64,000 bases of DNA, from the NCBI RefSeq assembly GCF_003086295.3, contig NC_092045.1, positions 90,596,693 to 90,660,692 of the forward strand. Reading direction: 5' to 3'. Below are positions 10,655 to 20,350 of the stretch, piece after piece. How positions within the stretch are numbered: the stretch's first letter is position 1; each line of letters opens with the position of its first letter. The DNA comes from Arachis hypogaea (lineage: Eukaryota > Streptophyta > Magnoliopsida > Fabales > Fabaceae). The notes below the pieces were generated by a model. That model did no database searches. It had not been told where the DNA came from and saw only the letters and a program-made list of their open reading frames with translations. A program made the translations under genes and the position numbers.

Positions 10655-12570
10655 ATGTCTTCTCGCAATAACATTGTAGAGATATCTTCCAGAATTCCCG
10701 AGGGGATGTCCGATTGGCTGGACTCCCTTGTTTTGTTGTGTGTTTCTATTGTGGATGCTGAATTTTGCACAGAGTTAAGGAAGCGTCATAGGATTTGTGG
10801 GAACAATGCTCGCGAGGGGGATTACGAGCTTGTTGCTCCTGATTCTGATGAGAGGGTTTGCTTTCCGACTTCCATCGAGAGGGAGCGTCCTTTCTTCTAT
10901 GCCTATGAATACTTTTTCAGCCAATTGAATGTTACTTTTCCTTTTACTGCTTTTGAAACCGACCTGTTGTGGTCGTGTAATATTGCTCCATCCCAACTTC
11001 ACCCAAATTCTTGGGGTTTTATTAAAATTTTCCAACTTCTCTGTTGTGAACTAGATGTAACACCTTCTCAGACTCTTTTTCTTTACTTGTTTGTTTCCGC
11101 CAAGCCTGGCGGTTCTTCAAAAAAGAAAGCTTCTTGGGTTTCTTTCCGGTCCGCCCAGGGCCATAAAGTGTTTGCGATGTATGACGAGTCCTTTAAGGAC
11201 TTCAAGAACTACTTCTTTAAAGTTCGAGCAGTCGAGGGGGCCCGCCCCTTTTTTCTTGATGAAAATGACGAGCCTGCTTTTCCTCTAGAGTGGCAAAAGA
11301 ATATAAGAGTGCCACGTTACACATGGGAAATGCTTAGTGAGGTTGAGCGGGCCTTTGTAGTTGTTCTTGAAGATTTATGGAGGAAGCCTCCCCATCTGGA
11401 TACGAAGAGATTTTTGAGTGATCCATCTTTGGTTCGGGCTGCTTTGGGTACTGTGTGCTTTTATTTTTATACTTGCTTTCTGTTCCGAGCTTTTTTCTTC
11501 TTCTATGTTTGTAATTTGTCCTTTGTGGTTGATTTGTGTTCATCAGAGATGTCAAAGAATAATGACTCTATGAAGGCCTTCAAGAAGGCGAAGAAGGCAA
11601 CTGCGGCTTTAAACATTTCGGCCAAGGCAGCCGGAGAGGGATCTTCCCAGGTTCCAGTTAAACCTCCTGTACCTAGTTCTCCCGAGCCGAGGAAAGCAAT
11701 TCCTATTCCTCGGGTTCGCTTGGTCGATCCTCCACAATCTTCTGCTGCAGCTCCTGGTGCCCCTCCTTGTAAGAAGCAAAAGTCATCCGAGCCCTTTAAC
11801 CTGGATGCCTCAAATTTTGATGCTATCGAGTTTGTCGACCAGCAGATTGCCCCTATGGTGGGCTTTCTATGGACGATGTTTCTCTTCTTCAGCATCTGAA
11901 TTTTATCACTAAAAGTAGTGTGAAGATGGCTCATATGGGTGCCGCTATATTCCGAACAATTCAGGGGATTCCGATTCATGCCACAAAATCCTTTATGGAA
12001 GAGGCCAAGTCGGAATTTGATCGAATCAAGGGTTTGAAGGAGGAGTTGGAGGTGAAGTTAGCGAAGGTGGAGAAGGAGCTGGAGAGTGAGAAGGCCAGCT
12101 CTATTGCTCTTGCTGCTTCTTTGAAGCTAGCCGAAGACATGGCATTGAAACATAAGGATAGCTATGTCTCGGCTTATAGGGAATTGATGCATCTTCGGAA
12201 GGATTTGGAAACAGCTCGGGTTAATTATGGTGAGCTTCAAGGTCACCTTGTGGGTAGCGTAACTGCTGCCTCCGAGAACCTGATGGAACAGTTCCGGGTT
12301 GTTGCTCCTGATACCGACTTGACTCTTATCAGCCTGGACAATGTCGTGAGGGATGGTAAGATTGTCCCTGATGACCAGGATGATGATGAGGCTGATCCTC
12401 CCCCCGTGCCTTCTCTTAAGGTGTCGACCTCCTCTATTCCTTCCGTTACATCTGATCTGGATTGCCAGATTCTAAACTGGGATGATGGAACCGTGGATGC
12501 CGTGCCCCTTCAGACTCATCCTCCTTCCCCTTGTCCTGACGTTGCCAAGAAGGTTCCAGATGTTTGCTGA
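10655..12570 (+). pseudogene. Antisense ORF of T2 (Tat extra protein), one intron and one frameshift
   Basis: Opposite to gag-pol. Exon 1 (10655-11447) begins MSSRNNIVEISSRIPEGMSD and contains FFLDENDEPAFPLEW and VERAFVVVLEDLWRKPP. A 99-nt T-rich intron is inferred at 11448-11546 (GT...CAG); splicing joins RAAL to EMSKNND. A lysine/proline/serine-rich linker follows. Near 11852 a one-base deletion shifts the frame; the protein resumes from about 11854 in the next frame (MDDVSLLQHL at 11869) through a long charged coiled-coil segment (roughly 11990-12260) and an acidic tail, to TGA at 12568-12570. Similar proteins are common in legume Tat elements; their role is unknown. The start matches the T1 fragment at 5315. 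A 45-nt second intron instead of the frameshift would be unusually short for a plant. Confidence 0.75.
11448..11546 (+). other. Predicted intron in the T2 antisense ORF
   Basis: GTACTG...TTCATCAG, 99 nt, strongly T-rich as plant introns are. Read through it would encode an odd run of Phe/Tyr/Cys/Leu residues, unlike the charged flanks. Its length is a multiple of three and it has no stop, so retention would not break the frame. No transcript evidence is available. Confidence 0.65.
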
Positions 12571-12906
12571 TCTCTTTCTGGATGTATAGTTGGCCCGGCT
12601 TGTGGGCTTTTAAATCTTTTCATTGACATTTCCTAGTTGCTTTGTTTAGCAACTTTTTATTTTGAAAAACAAAAAGTAGCTCGCTTTCCCTTTACGGTAG
12701 GTTTTGGTGGCCTTCCGGGCCTTATAACTTTTATAGAGGTAGCTTTTTTAACTTGGTATCTTTTCAGTTTTCTACTGATGTTTGAAATCTTGCATTTCGA
12801 CCTCTTCGGATTGCTTTGTTTTATTGTTTGTAGCTTGGATCCTTTGAGGTTTGTGACTTATGGGTCCAACTTATTTCTTGGTGGTTCTTTTGCGCTGGTC
12901 CCTCTT
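12571..12906. other. Non-coding stretch after the antisense ORF
   Basis: T-rich sequence between the antisense stop and the tandem array. I see no motif or gene in it. Confidence 0.4.
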
Positions 12907-13680
12907 TAAGTTATTTCTGTAATCCTCTTTTTTGGACCTTTGTCAGGTCTCTTCCAGGGATTACTTTGATAACTTTTTAGTGGCAGGAGTCCGATTTGGT
13001 TATGTCGGTCTCCTTTTAAGTTATTTCTATAATCCTCTTTTTTGGACCTTTGTCAGGTCTCTTCCAGGGATTACTTTGATAACTTTTTTAATGGTAGGAG
13101 TCCGACTTGGTTATATCGGTCTCCTTTAAGTTATTTCTGTAATCCTCTTTTTTGGACCTTTGTCAGGTCTCTTCCAGGGATTACTTTGATAACTTTTTTA
13201 ATGGTAGGAGTCCGACTTGGTTATATCGGTCTCCTTTAAGTTATTTCTGTAATCCTCTTTTTTGGACCTTTGTCAGGTCTCTTCCAGGGATTACTTTGAT
13301 AACTTTTTTAATGGTAGGAGTCCGACTTGGTTATATCGGTATCCTTTAAGTTATTTCTGTAATCCTCTTTTTAGGACCTTTGTCAGGTCTCTTCCAGGGA
13401 TTACTTTGATAACTTTTTAATGGTAGGAGTCCGACTTGGTTATATCGGTCTCCTTTAAGTTATTTTTCGTAGTCCTCTTTCTTGGATCTTTTGTCAGATC
13501 TCTTTCAGGGACTACTTGCATAACTTTTCGTTTTGGGCAGACTTTATTATGTCGGGCCCTTCTAAGTTAAAGTAATCCTCTTTAATAGGGTTGGCCAGAC
13601 CTCTTTCCAGGGTTTACTTATAACTTGGGTTGACTTGGTCTGACTTCCACACGTCGGCCAGTCTTTAAGTTATTATTTTA
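12907..13680. repeat. 110-bp tandem repeat array in the T2 3' region
   Basis: Five near-identical units of about 110 bp start at roughly 12907, 13017, 13127, 13237 and 13347, each containing GGACCTTTGTCAGGTCTCTT and GTCCGACTTGGTTAT. Two or three decayed units follow to about 13680. Apparent small ORFs (65 aa, repeated) are only the repeat read in one frame. The array lies between pol's end and the antisense ORF. Variable tandem repeats in Tat-lineage 3' untranslated regions are known and have seeded satellite DNAs in other plants. Confidence 0.93.
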
Positions 13681-14083
13681 GCTATCCGTAAGACCTCGTC
13701 AGGTTCTTTTTTTGGATTGCTTTCGATAACTTCTTACATTATTCTGTGTTCATCTTTGCCGATTTATAGAAAATGGTTGTCATCTTTAGATCGTCCTTTG
13801 AGTGAATCGCGTTTTCACCTTTATCGGACGATTATCTTTATCGTGGTCGGGCAGTGAATTTCTTTTTCACTTTCTGCCGACCTGTTGCTTTATAATCGAA
13901 CGATGAATACTTCAGATTAATGCGTCTTGGACTCTTGTAGAATATCTAAAATATATTTTATTTAAAGGAAAATGCGAATATATATATGTGGGATTTTTCT
14001 GGTCTAGGTCTCGACCTGGTGCCTCATTAAAAAACCTTTTCAGGAAAAAGAGTGCATCCATTTAGTGAGACCTTTTACCTTTT
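13681..14083 (-). other. T2 3' untranslated region next to pol
   Basis: Non-coding, between the tandem array and the pol stop. On the minus strand it carries AAAAGGTTTTTTAATGAGGC (14036-14017), a type of word often seen just after Tat pol genes. Nothing else is recognised. Confidence 0.4.
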
Positions 14084-15043
14084 CTAACTGTAGTACCTTC
14101 GTAGGTTGCAGGCATGCCATGATCGGGGAAGCTCTCGTCCATCAAGCTCGGACAGTCTGTAGTAGCCCTTCCCAAGTACTTCTATGACTCGATAGGGTCC
14201 TTTCCAGTTCACTGCCAGCTTCCCTTCTCCGGGTCGAGTTGTTCCAATGTCATTCCGGATTAGGATGAGATCATTCTCTGCAAAACTTCTCGGCACTACC
14301 TTTTGATTATATTTGGAAGCCATTCGGTGTTTTAGAGCTTCTTTCCTGATCCGAGCTCTTTCTTGGATTTCGGGTAACAAGTCGAGCTCTTCTCTCTGAA
14401 GTTAGGAGTTTACTCGTTCATTGTAGTGGACTACTCGGGGAGATCCTTCCTCAATTTCTATAGGAATCATTGCCTCCGCTCCGTATGCTAGTCGGAATGG
14501 TGATTCGTTTGTAGTAGAATGGGGGGTTGTTCGATACGCCCATAGGACTTGTGGAAGTTCCTCGGCCCAAGCTCCCTTTGCTTTTTGTAGCCTCCGTTTT
14601 AGTCCGGCCAGTATGACTTTGTTGGCCACTTCGGCTTGTCCATTGGCTTAGGGATGTTCAACGGAGGTGAACTGGTGTTTTATGTTCAAGTCGACCGCCA
14701 GTTTTCTGAAGCCTACATCTGTAAATTGGGTACCGTTGTCCATGGTGATGGAGTATGGTATTCCGAACCTTGTAATAATGTTCCTATATAGGAATTTTCG
14801 GCTTCTTTGAGCGGTGGCGTTGGCTAGGGGTTCTGCCTCGATCCATTTTGTGAAATAGTCTACTCCTACTATGAAGAATTTTACTTGTCCCGATCCCTGT
14901 GGGAAGGGTCCGAGAAGGTCGAGTCCCCATTTTGCAAATGGCCAAGGTGAGGTCACGCTGATGAGCTTTTCTGGTGGGGCAATGTGAAAGTCGGCATGCT
15001 TCTGGCATGGTGGGCATGTCCTCACAAATTTTGTAGCCTCCTT
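14084..15043 (-). pseudogene. pol: Integrase portion of T2 pol, broken by three stops
   Basis: Continues the frame of 15044-18766 after a TAA at 15044-15046. It encodes the second half of the integrase zinc finger (RTCPPCQKH), the catalytic core (WGLDLLGPFP, TMDNGTQFTD, then NGQAEVANK with the last acidic residue), and the C-terminal KWKGPYRV-type end (NWKGPYRVIEVLGKGYYRL), stopping at 14084. Two further in-frame TAA stops lie at 14648 and 14402. All three sit where related integrases have Gln (for example HPQANGQ), consistent with CAA to TAA. The catalytic D, D and E residues are still visible. Integrase would insert the cDNA into the genome. Confidence 0.87.
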
Positions 15044-18000
15044 TTATAGAGTTGGCCAATAGAATCCCGCCTGGAGTATCTTTTTGGTGAGAGCTTGCGC
15101 TCCGAGATGATTACCACAAATGCCGCTGTGTACTTCCTCCAAGACTTTCTTTGTGTTAGAAGTTGGTACGCATTTTAGTAAAGGTGTTGATATCCCTCTT
15201 TTGTATAGTGTGTTGTTTATGATAGTGTAGTACTGTGCCTCCCTTTTCAGCCTCTTTGCCTCCTTTTCATCTGTAGGGAGTGCTTCTGTTTTGAGGTAAT
15301 TTATTATGGGGGTCATCCATCCTTGATTCCGACCTATTATGGCTAGGACTTTTTCTTCTTCCGCTATTGACGGGTTCTGTAGTCTCTCCTGGATGAGGCT
15401 TCTGTTGTTGCCCCCTGGTTTGGTGCTGGCTAATTTTGAAAGGGCGTCAGCTCGGGCATTTTGCTCACGAGGTATGTGGTAAATTCTATATTCCCCGAGT
15501 TGTCCAAGCTGTTCTTTGGTTTTATCCAAATATTTTTTCATGGTCGGATCTTTGGCTTGGTAGCTTCCTGTTATTTGTGAGGTTATGACTTGTGAGTTAC
15601 TATAGATGTTGAGTTTCCGAGCTCTAACCTCCCTAGCCAGCTTCAAACCAGCTAATAGTGCTTCGTATTCTGCCTGGTTATTTGAGGCCGGGAATTCAAA
15701 TTTAAGGAAGAGCTCAAGTTGAGATCCTTGGTTGCTTTCGATTATCACACCCGCACCGCTTCCTGTTTTATTCGAGGATCCATCTACGTATATGTTCCAC
15801 TCTATGGGGATTTCCGGGGTGTCTGTGAATTCTGCGATGAAGTCGGCCAGGTGTTGTGATTTGATGGCTGTCCGTGCCTCGTATTGGAGGTCGAACTCAG
15901 ACAACTCGATTGCCCATTGTAGGATTCTTCCTGCTAGATCTGTTTTCTGCAATATCCCTTTTATGGGTTGGTTGGTCCGAACTTTAATGGTATGCGCTTG
16001 GAAATATGGGCGAAGCCGCCGTGATGTGAGGATCAGAGCGTAGGCAAACTTTTCTATTTTCTGGTAGTTCAGCTCAGATCCCTGTATCGCTTTGCTAATG
16101 AAGTAGACGGGTTTTTGCCTATGTTCGTCTTCTCTGACTAGTGCTGAGGCTATTGCCCGGCTCTCTACTGCGAGATATAATATGAGCGGTTCTCCTTCTT
16201 GTGGCCGAGATAGGATAGGTGGCCGTCCTAAGAACTCTTTGAAGTCTCGGAAGGCTTGCTTACATTCCTTCGTCCATTCGAACTGTTTTCCCTTTCTTAA
16301 AGTAGCATAGAAGGGAAGAGATCTTATTGCGGCTCCTGCTAAGAATCGGGATAGAGCAGCCAGCCTCCCGTTAAGTTGTTGTACTTCTTTGACACAAGTT
16401 GGGCTCTTTATGTTGAGTATGGCTTGAAACTTGTCTGGATTTACTTTAATCCCCCTTTGTGTGAGCATGAAGCCCAAGAATTTGCCTGCTTCTACTGCGA
16501 AGGTGTATTTTGCGGGATTGAGCCGCATGTCGTGTTTCCTGATAGTGTAAAACACTTGAGCCAGGTCGGATAATAATGTATCTTCGCTTTGTGTCTCTAT
16601 CAACATGTCATCTACATAAACTTCCATGGTTTTCCCGATGTGTTCTGAGAAGACTTTATTCATTAGCCTTTGATAAGTAGCTCCTGCGTTATTGAGACCG
16701 AAAGGCATCACGATGTAACAGTAGTTTGCTTTCGGCGTTAGGAACGAGGTCTTTTCTTGATCTGGCGGATACATGGGGATTTGGTTGTACCCTAAATACG
16801 CGTCCATGAACGAGAGATACTTATATCCTGATGAAGCATCTACTAAAGCGTCGATGCTTGGGAGTGGGTAAGGGTCTTTTGGGCAGGCTTTGTTGAGGTC
16901 AGTGTAGTCGGTGCACATTCGCCACTTCCCATTTGACTTTTTCACCAAGCCGACGTTTGCTAGCCATAGTGGGTATTTGACTTCCCTTATGAACCCGGCC
17001 TCTAGTAGCGCCTGTACTTGTTCTTCCACAGCTTGAGCTCGTTTTGGTCCGAGTTTTCTTCGTCTTTGTTGTACCGGCCGGGATCCCGGGTAGACTGCCA
17101 ATTTGTGGCTCATTAGTTCGGGATCAATGCCTGGTATGTCGGCAGCTTTCCATGCAAAGAGATCAACATTATCTCGTAGGAACCGTATTAGTGATTCCTT
17201 TGTGTCTCCTTTCAGGATCGTGCCAATATTAGTTGTTTTATCCGAGGTGTCTCCAATCTGGACTCTTTCTACTTCTCCTTCGGGTCGTGGTCGGAATTCT
17301 TCTCGCCTCTGAACTCCACCGAGCTCGATTGTGTGGAACTCTCCTCCTTCACCTCGGAGGTTTAGGCTTTCGTTATAACAACGATGTGCCATCTTTTGAT
17401 CTGCCTTTATTGTAGCTATCCCTTCCGCAGTTGGAAATTTCATACATAGATGTGAGGTTGAAACTATTGCGTCGAGTTGATTTAACGTTGTCCGACCTAT
17501 TAAGGCATTGTAGGCTGAGCTTACGTCGACCACGATGTAGTCTATCTTGCGTGTTCTGGATTGGTTCCCCTTTCCGAAGGTTGTATGCTGCGATACGTAT
17601 CCCAGCGGTTGAACTGGGGCATCTCCTAGTCCGAACAGGCTGTTCGGGTACGCTCTTAGCTCTTTTTCTTCTAGACCGAGTTTGTCGAAGGCAGTTTTGA
17701 ATAAGATGTCGGCAGAGCTTCCCTGGTCAATTAGTTTACGGTGAAGGTTGGCATTTGCCAGTATGATCGTAATGACCATGGGGTCGTCATGTCCCGAGAT
17801 GATTCCGGATGCGTCTTCCTTGGTAAACGTGATTGCTGGGATGTCTGGGGCTTCCTTTTTTCCTTCGACGTGGTACACCTCTTTGAGGTGTCGCTTGCGA
17901 GATGATTTGGAGATTCCTCCTCTAGCAAATCCGCCGTGTATTATGTGAACGTGTCTTTCCGGTGTGCGAGGTGATCGTTCAGATCGTCCGACATCCTCAT

Positions 18001-18766
18001 CCCTTCTTCTTTTTCTTGGTTCGTCATCCTGATTAGCCAAAAACCGATCTAGTTTTCCTTCTCTTACTAGTTTTTCTATGACGTGTTTCAAGTCAAAGCA
18101 TTCATTGATGGAATGCCCTCGAAGTCGGTGATATTCACAGTATTCATTCCGATTTCCTCCTCCTCTTTTGCCTTTAAGTGGCCGAGTTGGAGGGATTTTC
18201 TCTGTATGGCAGACTTCTTTGTAAACATCTACCAAGGATACCCTAAGAGGAGTATAGTTATGATATTTTTTGATTTTCTCTCCAGAGCGATCCTCCTTTT
18301 TCTTGGATTCTTTATCTCGGTAGGCAGAACCGAGCCTTGAGGCTTCGCTAAGTCGAGAATTTTCCTCCATGTTGATGTATTTCTGTGCCCGTTCTTGTAC
18401 TTCGTCTAAGGATGTCGGGTATCTCTTTGATATAGATTGGCTGAATGGTCCTTCTCGTAGGCCATTTATGAGGCCCATAATGGCAGCTTCTGTTGAAAGA
18501 CTTTGAATGTCCATGCATGTTTTGTTGAATCTTTCCATGTAGTTGTGAAGGCTCTCCCGATCTCCTTGCTTGATCCCTAGTAGGCTAGGTGCGTGTTTGG
18601 CTTTGTCCTTTTGTATGGAGAATCGTGCCAGGAACTTCTTGGCCAGGTCGTCGAAACTCGAGATGGATTTTGGAGGTAGGTTGTCGAACCATTTAATGGC
18701 TGTCTTAGTGAGAGTTGTTGAAAAGGCTTTGCAGCGAACTGCATCTGAGGCATCAGTGAGGTACAT
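15044..18766 (-). CDS. gag-pol: Gag-pol of T2: gag, protease, RT, two RNase H domains, integrase start
   Basis: A 1,240-codon open frame. In order: gag core (residues 1-150; AIKWFDNLPP, SLLGIKQGDRESLHNYMERF); zinc-finger-like CEYHRLRGHSINEC (about 210); protease LIDQGSSADILF (about 344); RT with WRMCTDYTDLNKACPKD, MPFGLNNAGATYQ and YVDDM (about 717); a degenerate first RNase H; and a second RNase H of archaeal type (DGSSNKTGSGAG, NNQAEYEALLAG, NARADALSKLAS) near residues 985-1115. The second RNase H marks the Tat lineage. Its third acidic site reads YSNSQV where relatives have SDSQ, so one catalytic Asp is lost. The integrase N-terminus (HSGICGNHLG) ends at a premature TAA. The frame really begins upstream (18814-19413), with a one-base shift between. 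Confidence 0.92.
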   Translation of the reverse strand: MYLTDASDAVRCKAFSTTLTKTAIKWFDNLPPKSISSFDDLAKKFLARFSIQKDKAKHAPSLLGIKQGDRESLHNYMERFNKTCMDIQSLSTEAAIMGLINGLREGPFSQSISKRYPTSLDEVQERAQKYINMEENSRLSEASRLGSAYRDKESKKKEDRSGEKIKKYHNYTPLRVSLVDVYKEVCHTEKIPPTRPLKGKRGGGNRNEYCEYHRLRGHSINECFDLKHVIEKLVREGKLDRFLANQDDEPRKRRRDEDVGRSERSPRTPERHVHIIHGGFARGGISKSSRKRHLKEVYHVEGKKEAPDIPAITFTKEDASGIISGHDDPMVITIILANANLHRKLIDQGSSADILFKTAFDKLGLEEKELRAYPNSLFGLGDAPVQPLGYVSQHTTFGKGNQSRTRKIDYIVVDVSSAYNALIGRTTLNQLDAIVSTSHLCMKFPTAEGIATIKADQKMAHRCYNESLNLRGEGGEFHTIELGGVQRREEFRPRPEGEVERVQIGDTSDKTTNIGTILKGDTKESLIRFLRDNVDLFAWKAADIPGIDPELMSHKLAVYPGSRPVQQRRRKLGPKRAQAVEEQVQALLEAGFIREVKYPLWLANVGLVKKSNGKWRMCTDYTDLNKACPKDPYPLPSIDALVDASSGYKYLSFMDAYLGYNQIPMYPPDQEKTSFLTPKANYCYIVMPFGLNNAGATYQRLMNKVFSEHIGKTMEVYVDDMLIETQSEDTLLSDLAQVFYTIRKHDMRLNPAKYTFAVEAGKFLGFMLTQRGIKVNPDKFQAILNIKSPTCVKEVQQLNGRLAALSRFLAGAAIRSLPFYATLRKGKQFEWTKECKQAFRDFKEFLGRPPILSRPQEGEPLILYLAVESRAIASALVREDEHRQKPVYFISKAIQGSELNYQKIEKFAYALILTSRRLRPYFQAHTIKVRTNQPIKGILQKTDLAGRILQWAIELSEFDLQYEARTAIKSQHLADFIAEFTDTPEIPIEWNIYVDGSSNKTGSGAGVIIESNQGSQLELFLKFEFPASNNQAEYEALLAGLKLAREVRARKLNIYSNSQVITSQITGSYQAKDPTMKKYLDKTKEQLGQLGEYRIYHIPREQNARADALSKLASTKPGGNNRSLIQERLQNPSIAEEEKVLAIIGRNQGWMTPIINYLKTEALPTDEKEAKRLKREAQYYTIINNTLYKRGISTPLLKCVPTSNTKKVLEEVHSGICGNHLGAQALTKKILQAGFYWPTL

Positions 18767-18813
18767 TCTACTTCTGAAGTTGCTGAGATGATGGTTGGGG
18801 TCCGAGGTGCCAT

Positions 18814-19413
18814 CTATAGAGTTATATCTGGAAGCTTGAAATCTTTTGGAATTTTGGTCTTCATAATTTCTCTGGTGAATGGATCTTGATCTTTCTGAGA
18901 GCTATCCTCTGTGGATGGTCGAGTAGCTTTAGTTTTAAGATCAGCTTCAAGTTTTATAAGCTTATCTTCTAATTCTTGGCGCCGCCTTATCTCCCGGCGG
19001 AGATCTTCTTCTTTTTCACGTCGATGTTGGGCTTCTTTATCAAGTTGCTCCAATCGATTTTGAAGTGCTTCTATTACTCCTGGATTTGATGAATTTTTGT
19101 CTCCGTTGGTTTTTGGAGTATCTTTGAGTATTGTGTCCGCGTTTTTATGCGGCGTTCTATCTTCCAAACCTGAATCGTGGTCGTTGTCATGGTCATCCAC
19201 AATGTTAATGGGATGACTTCCAGGTTCCCCGGCAACGGCGCCAATGTTCCGAGGGTTACCTGAAACTGTAGGTTGATCTCGGAAGAGATCTTCTGTGTTG
19301 GTCGGAGCCGACGTGTCCTGCAGGTGCAGGGCGGTCAGAGCTGGTGTGTCTGACTTGTTGGACTTGGTGGTGGTGCTGATCCTTCGTCCACGGAGGGTAG
19401 AGGGTACCTGCAA
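18814..19413 (-). CDS. gag: N-terminal gag segment of T2, opening inside the LTR
   Basis: 199 codons. ATG 19413 lies inside the 5' LTR, about 90 nt downstream of the TATA-like box at 19505-19497, so it could be in the transcript. The frame runs through the LTR end and primer-binding site (which translates as IGAVAGEPGS), then a highly charged coiled coil (ALQNRLEQLDKEAQHRREKE; RREIRRRQELEDKLIKLEAD) and KIPKDFKLPDITL before TAG at 18814. Related gags continue PDITLYDGTSDP; that reading reappears here after a one-base deletion, joining to the frame at 18766. So gag is split by one frameshift. Whether translation starts at 19413 or at a downstream Met is not settled. Confidence 0.72.
   Translation of the reverse strand: MQVPSTLRGRRISTTTKSNKSDTPALTALHLQDTSAPTNTEDLFRDQPTVSGNPRNIGAVAGEPGSHPINIVDDHDNDHDSGLEDRTPHKNADTILKDTPKTNGDKNSSNPGVIEALQNRLEQLDKEAQHRREKEEDLRREIRRRQELEDKLIKLEADLKTKATRPSTEDSSQKDQDPFTREIMKTKIPKDFKLPDITL
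19226..19243 (-). other. Primer-binding site of T2 (tRNA-Asp-like)
   Basis: Minus-strand TGGCGCCGTTGCCGGGGA, one base inside the LTR end at 19245. It is identical over these 18 nt to the Athila-like site at 57105-57122. Confidence 0.88.
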
Positions 19414-19787
19414 GGGACTCCGATGCTTAAGTTAGCAAGGGTATTAAGCAGGTATTGAGTAGAATCAGAGTATGAGTTATACCTGGGTGCTCCAGTGTAT
19501 TTATAATGGTGAAATGTGGCCTCTTGTGGATAAGATAAGTTAGTTATCTTATCTTATCTTTATCTTATCTTTAAGTGAGGTCATCTTTAAGGGAACCACC
19601 TTTATCTCTATGGGCTTGGGCTGCCCTTGGATTTGGGACGTGTTCCTCTATTTGGGCCCTTTGTTTGGGCTTTCCTGTGTCTTGGCCGAGCTCTTTGAGA
19701 AGAGGTCGGATTATCCTGACCTGAAGAGGTCGGTCGCTTTGTCTGTAGAACATCCCGGGTCGGACAACTCGACCCAGGGTATGAACA
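19245..19787 (-). repeat. 5' LTR of T2
   Basis: 543 bp, TGTTCATACC...CCTCGGAACA on the minus strand, next to the target duplication CCAAC (19788-19792). It carries the likely promoter (TATAAATAC, 19505-19497). Confidence 0.93.
19497..19505 (-). promoter_or_regulatory. Putative TATA box in the T2 LTR
   Basis: TATAAATAC on the minus strand, kept in both LTRs (also 9290-9282). It is 282 nt into the LTR. It would place transcription start near 19470 and the in-LTR gag ATG (19413) inside the mRNA. No direct evidence of use. Confidence 0.5.
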
Positions 19788-20229
19788 CCAACTATCAACA
19801 ATATCAACAAGAGACAAGTAATCAAGCATAAAGAAAGCATAGGATATGAAATTCATCAATCAAAACTTCAAGAAACTTAAAATTTCAAATATAAATGAAG
19901 TTACTTGAACCAAGAGGAAATGAAAATAAAAGATGATGTAATTAAAGAAAAATTAAAGAGTACTTACAAAAGAGTTGATCAACATCCAAGATTAAAGCTT
20001 GCTATAAAATGCTACAATGAAAACTGCATAAACCCTAGGAGAGAATTCTACTATCTACACTACTCGTACTCCTAATACTATGAAATTAAACTATCTAAGT
20101 GAGCACTCTTGATAAGTGTTGAATTCCCCTTGATATAGCACTCCAATTCAGCCTTCAAGCCTTCCAAAATGGGCCAAAAGCCCCCAGAATTTGCGCTGCA
20201 CGTGTTTCATTAATGAAATCACGTGTTGG

Positions 20230-20350
20230 GTCTTGTGCATATGCACAGGTGTGTACGTACGCACACTTGACTGAATGTTCTTCCGTGCGTATGCACAGGT
20301 AATTGTGCGTACGCACACATGCTAATTCCTTCTTGTGCGCACGCACGCTT
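20230..20350. repeat. GTGCGTACGCAC-type palindromes in the solo LTR
   Basis: About 120 bp hold perfect 12-bp palindromes GTGCATATGCAC and GTGCGTACGCAC plus near-copies (GTGTACGTACGCACAC, GTGCGTATGCAC, TGTGCGCACGCAC), spaced 15-30 bp. They are the main CpG-rich feature of this LTR. Function unknown. Confidence 0.8.

Larger units (their letters stand above)
9030..19787 (-). mobile_element. Tat-lineage retrotransposon T2, full length
   Basis: Complete element with two 543-bp LTRs and target duplication CCAAC (9025-9029 and 19788-19792). On the minus strand the order is LTR, primer site, gag, protease, RT, RNase H, second (archaeal-type) RNase H, integrase, tandem-repeat region, polypurine tract, LTR. 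A plus-strand ORF lies antisense between pol and the 3' LTR. A second RNase H domain plus an antisense extra ORF is known for the plant Tat lineage (Retand, Grande and relatives). By eye I count about 19 differences between the two LTRs (roughly 3.5%), so it is neither brand new nor ancient. Pol carries three stops and gag one frameshift, so it is not autonomous now. Confidence 0.93.

Noticed and set aside
11853..11898. Second intron in the antisense ORF
   Set aside because: At about 45 nt it would be unusually short for a plant intron; a one-base deletion explains the frame change more simply.
12932..13349. Three 65-aa ORFs with the same sequence
   Set aside because: They are the tandem repeat read in one frame.
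12907..13460. 110-bp repeats as a CRISPR-like array
   Set aside because: Units are contiguous and near-identical with no variable spacers, and this is plant retroelement DNA.
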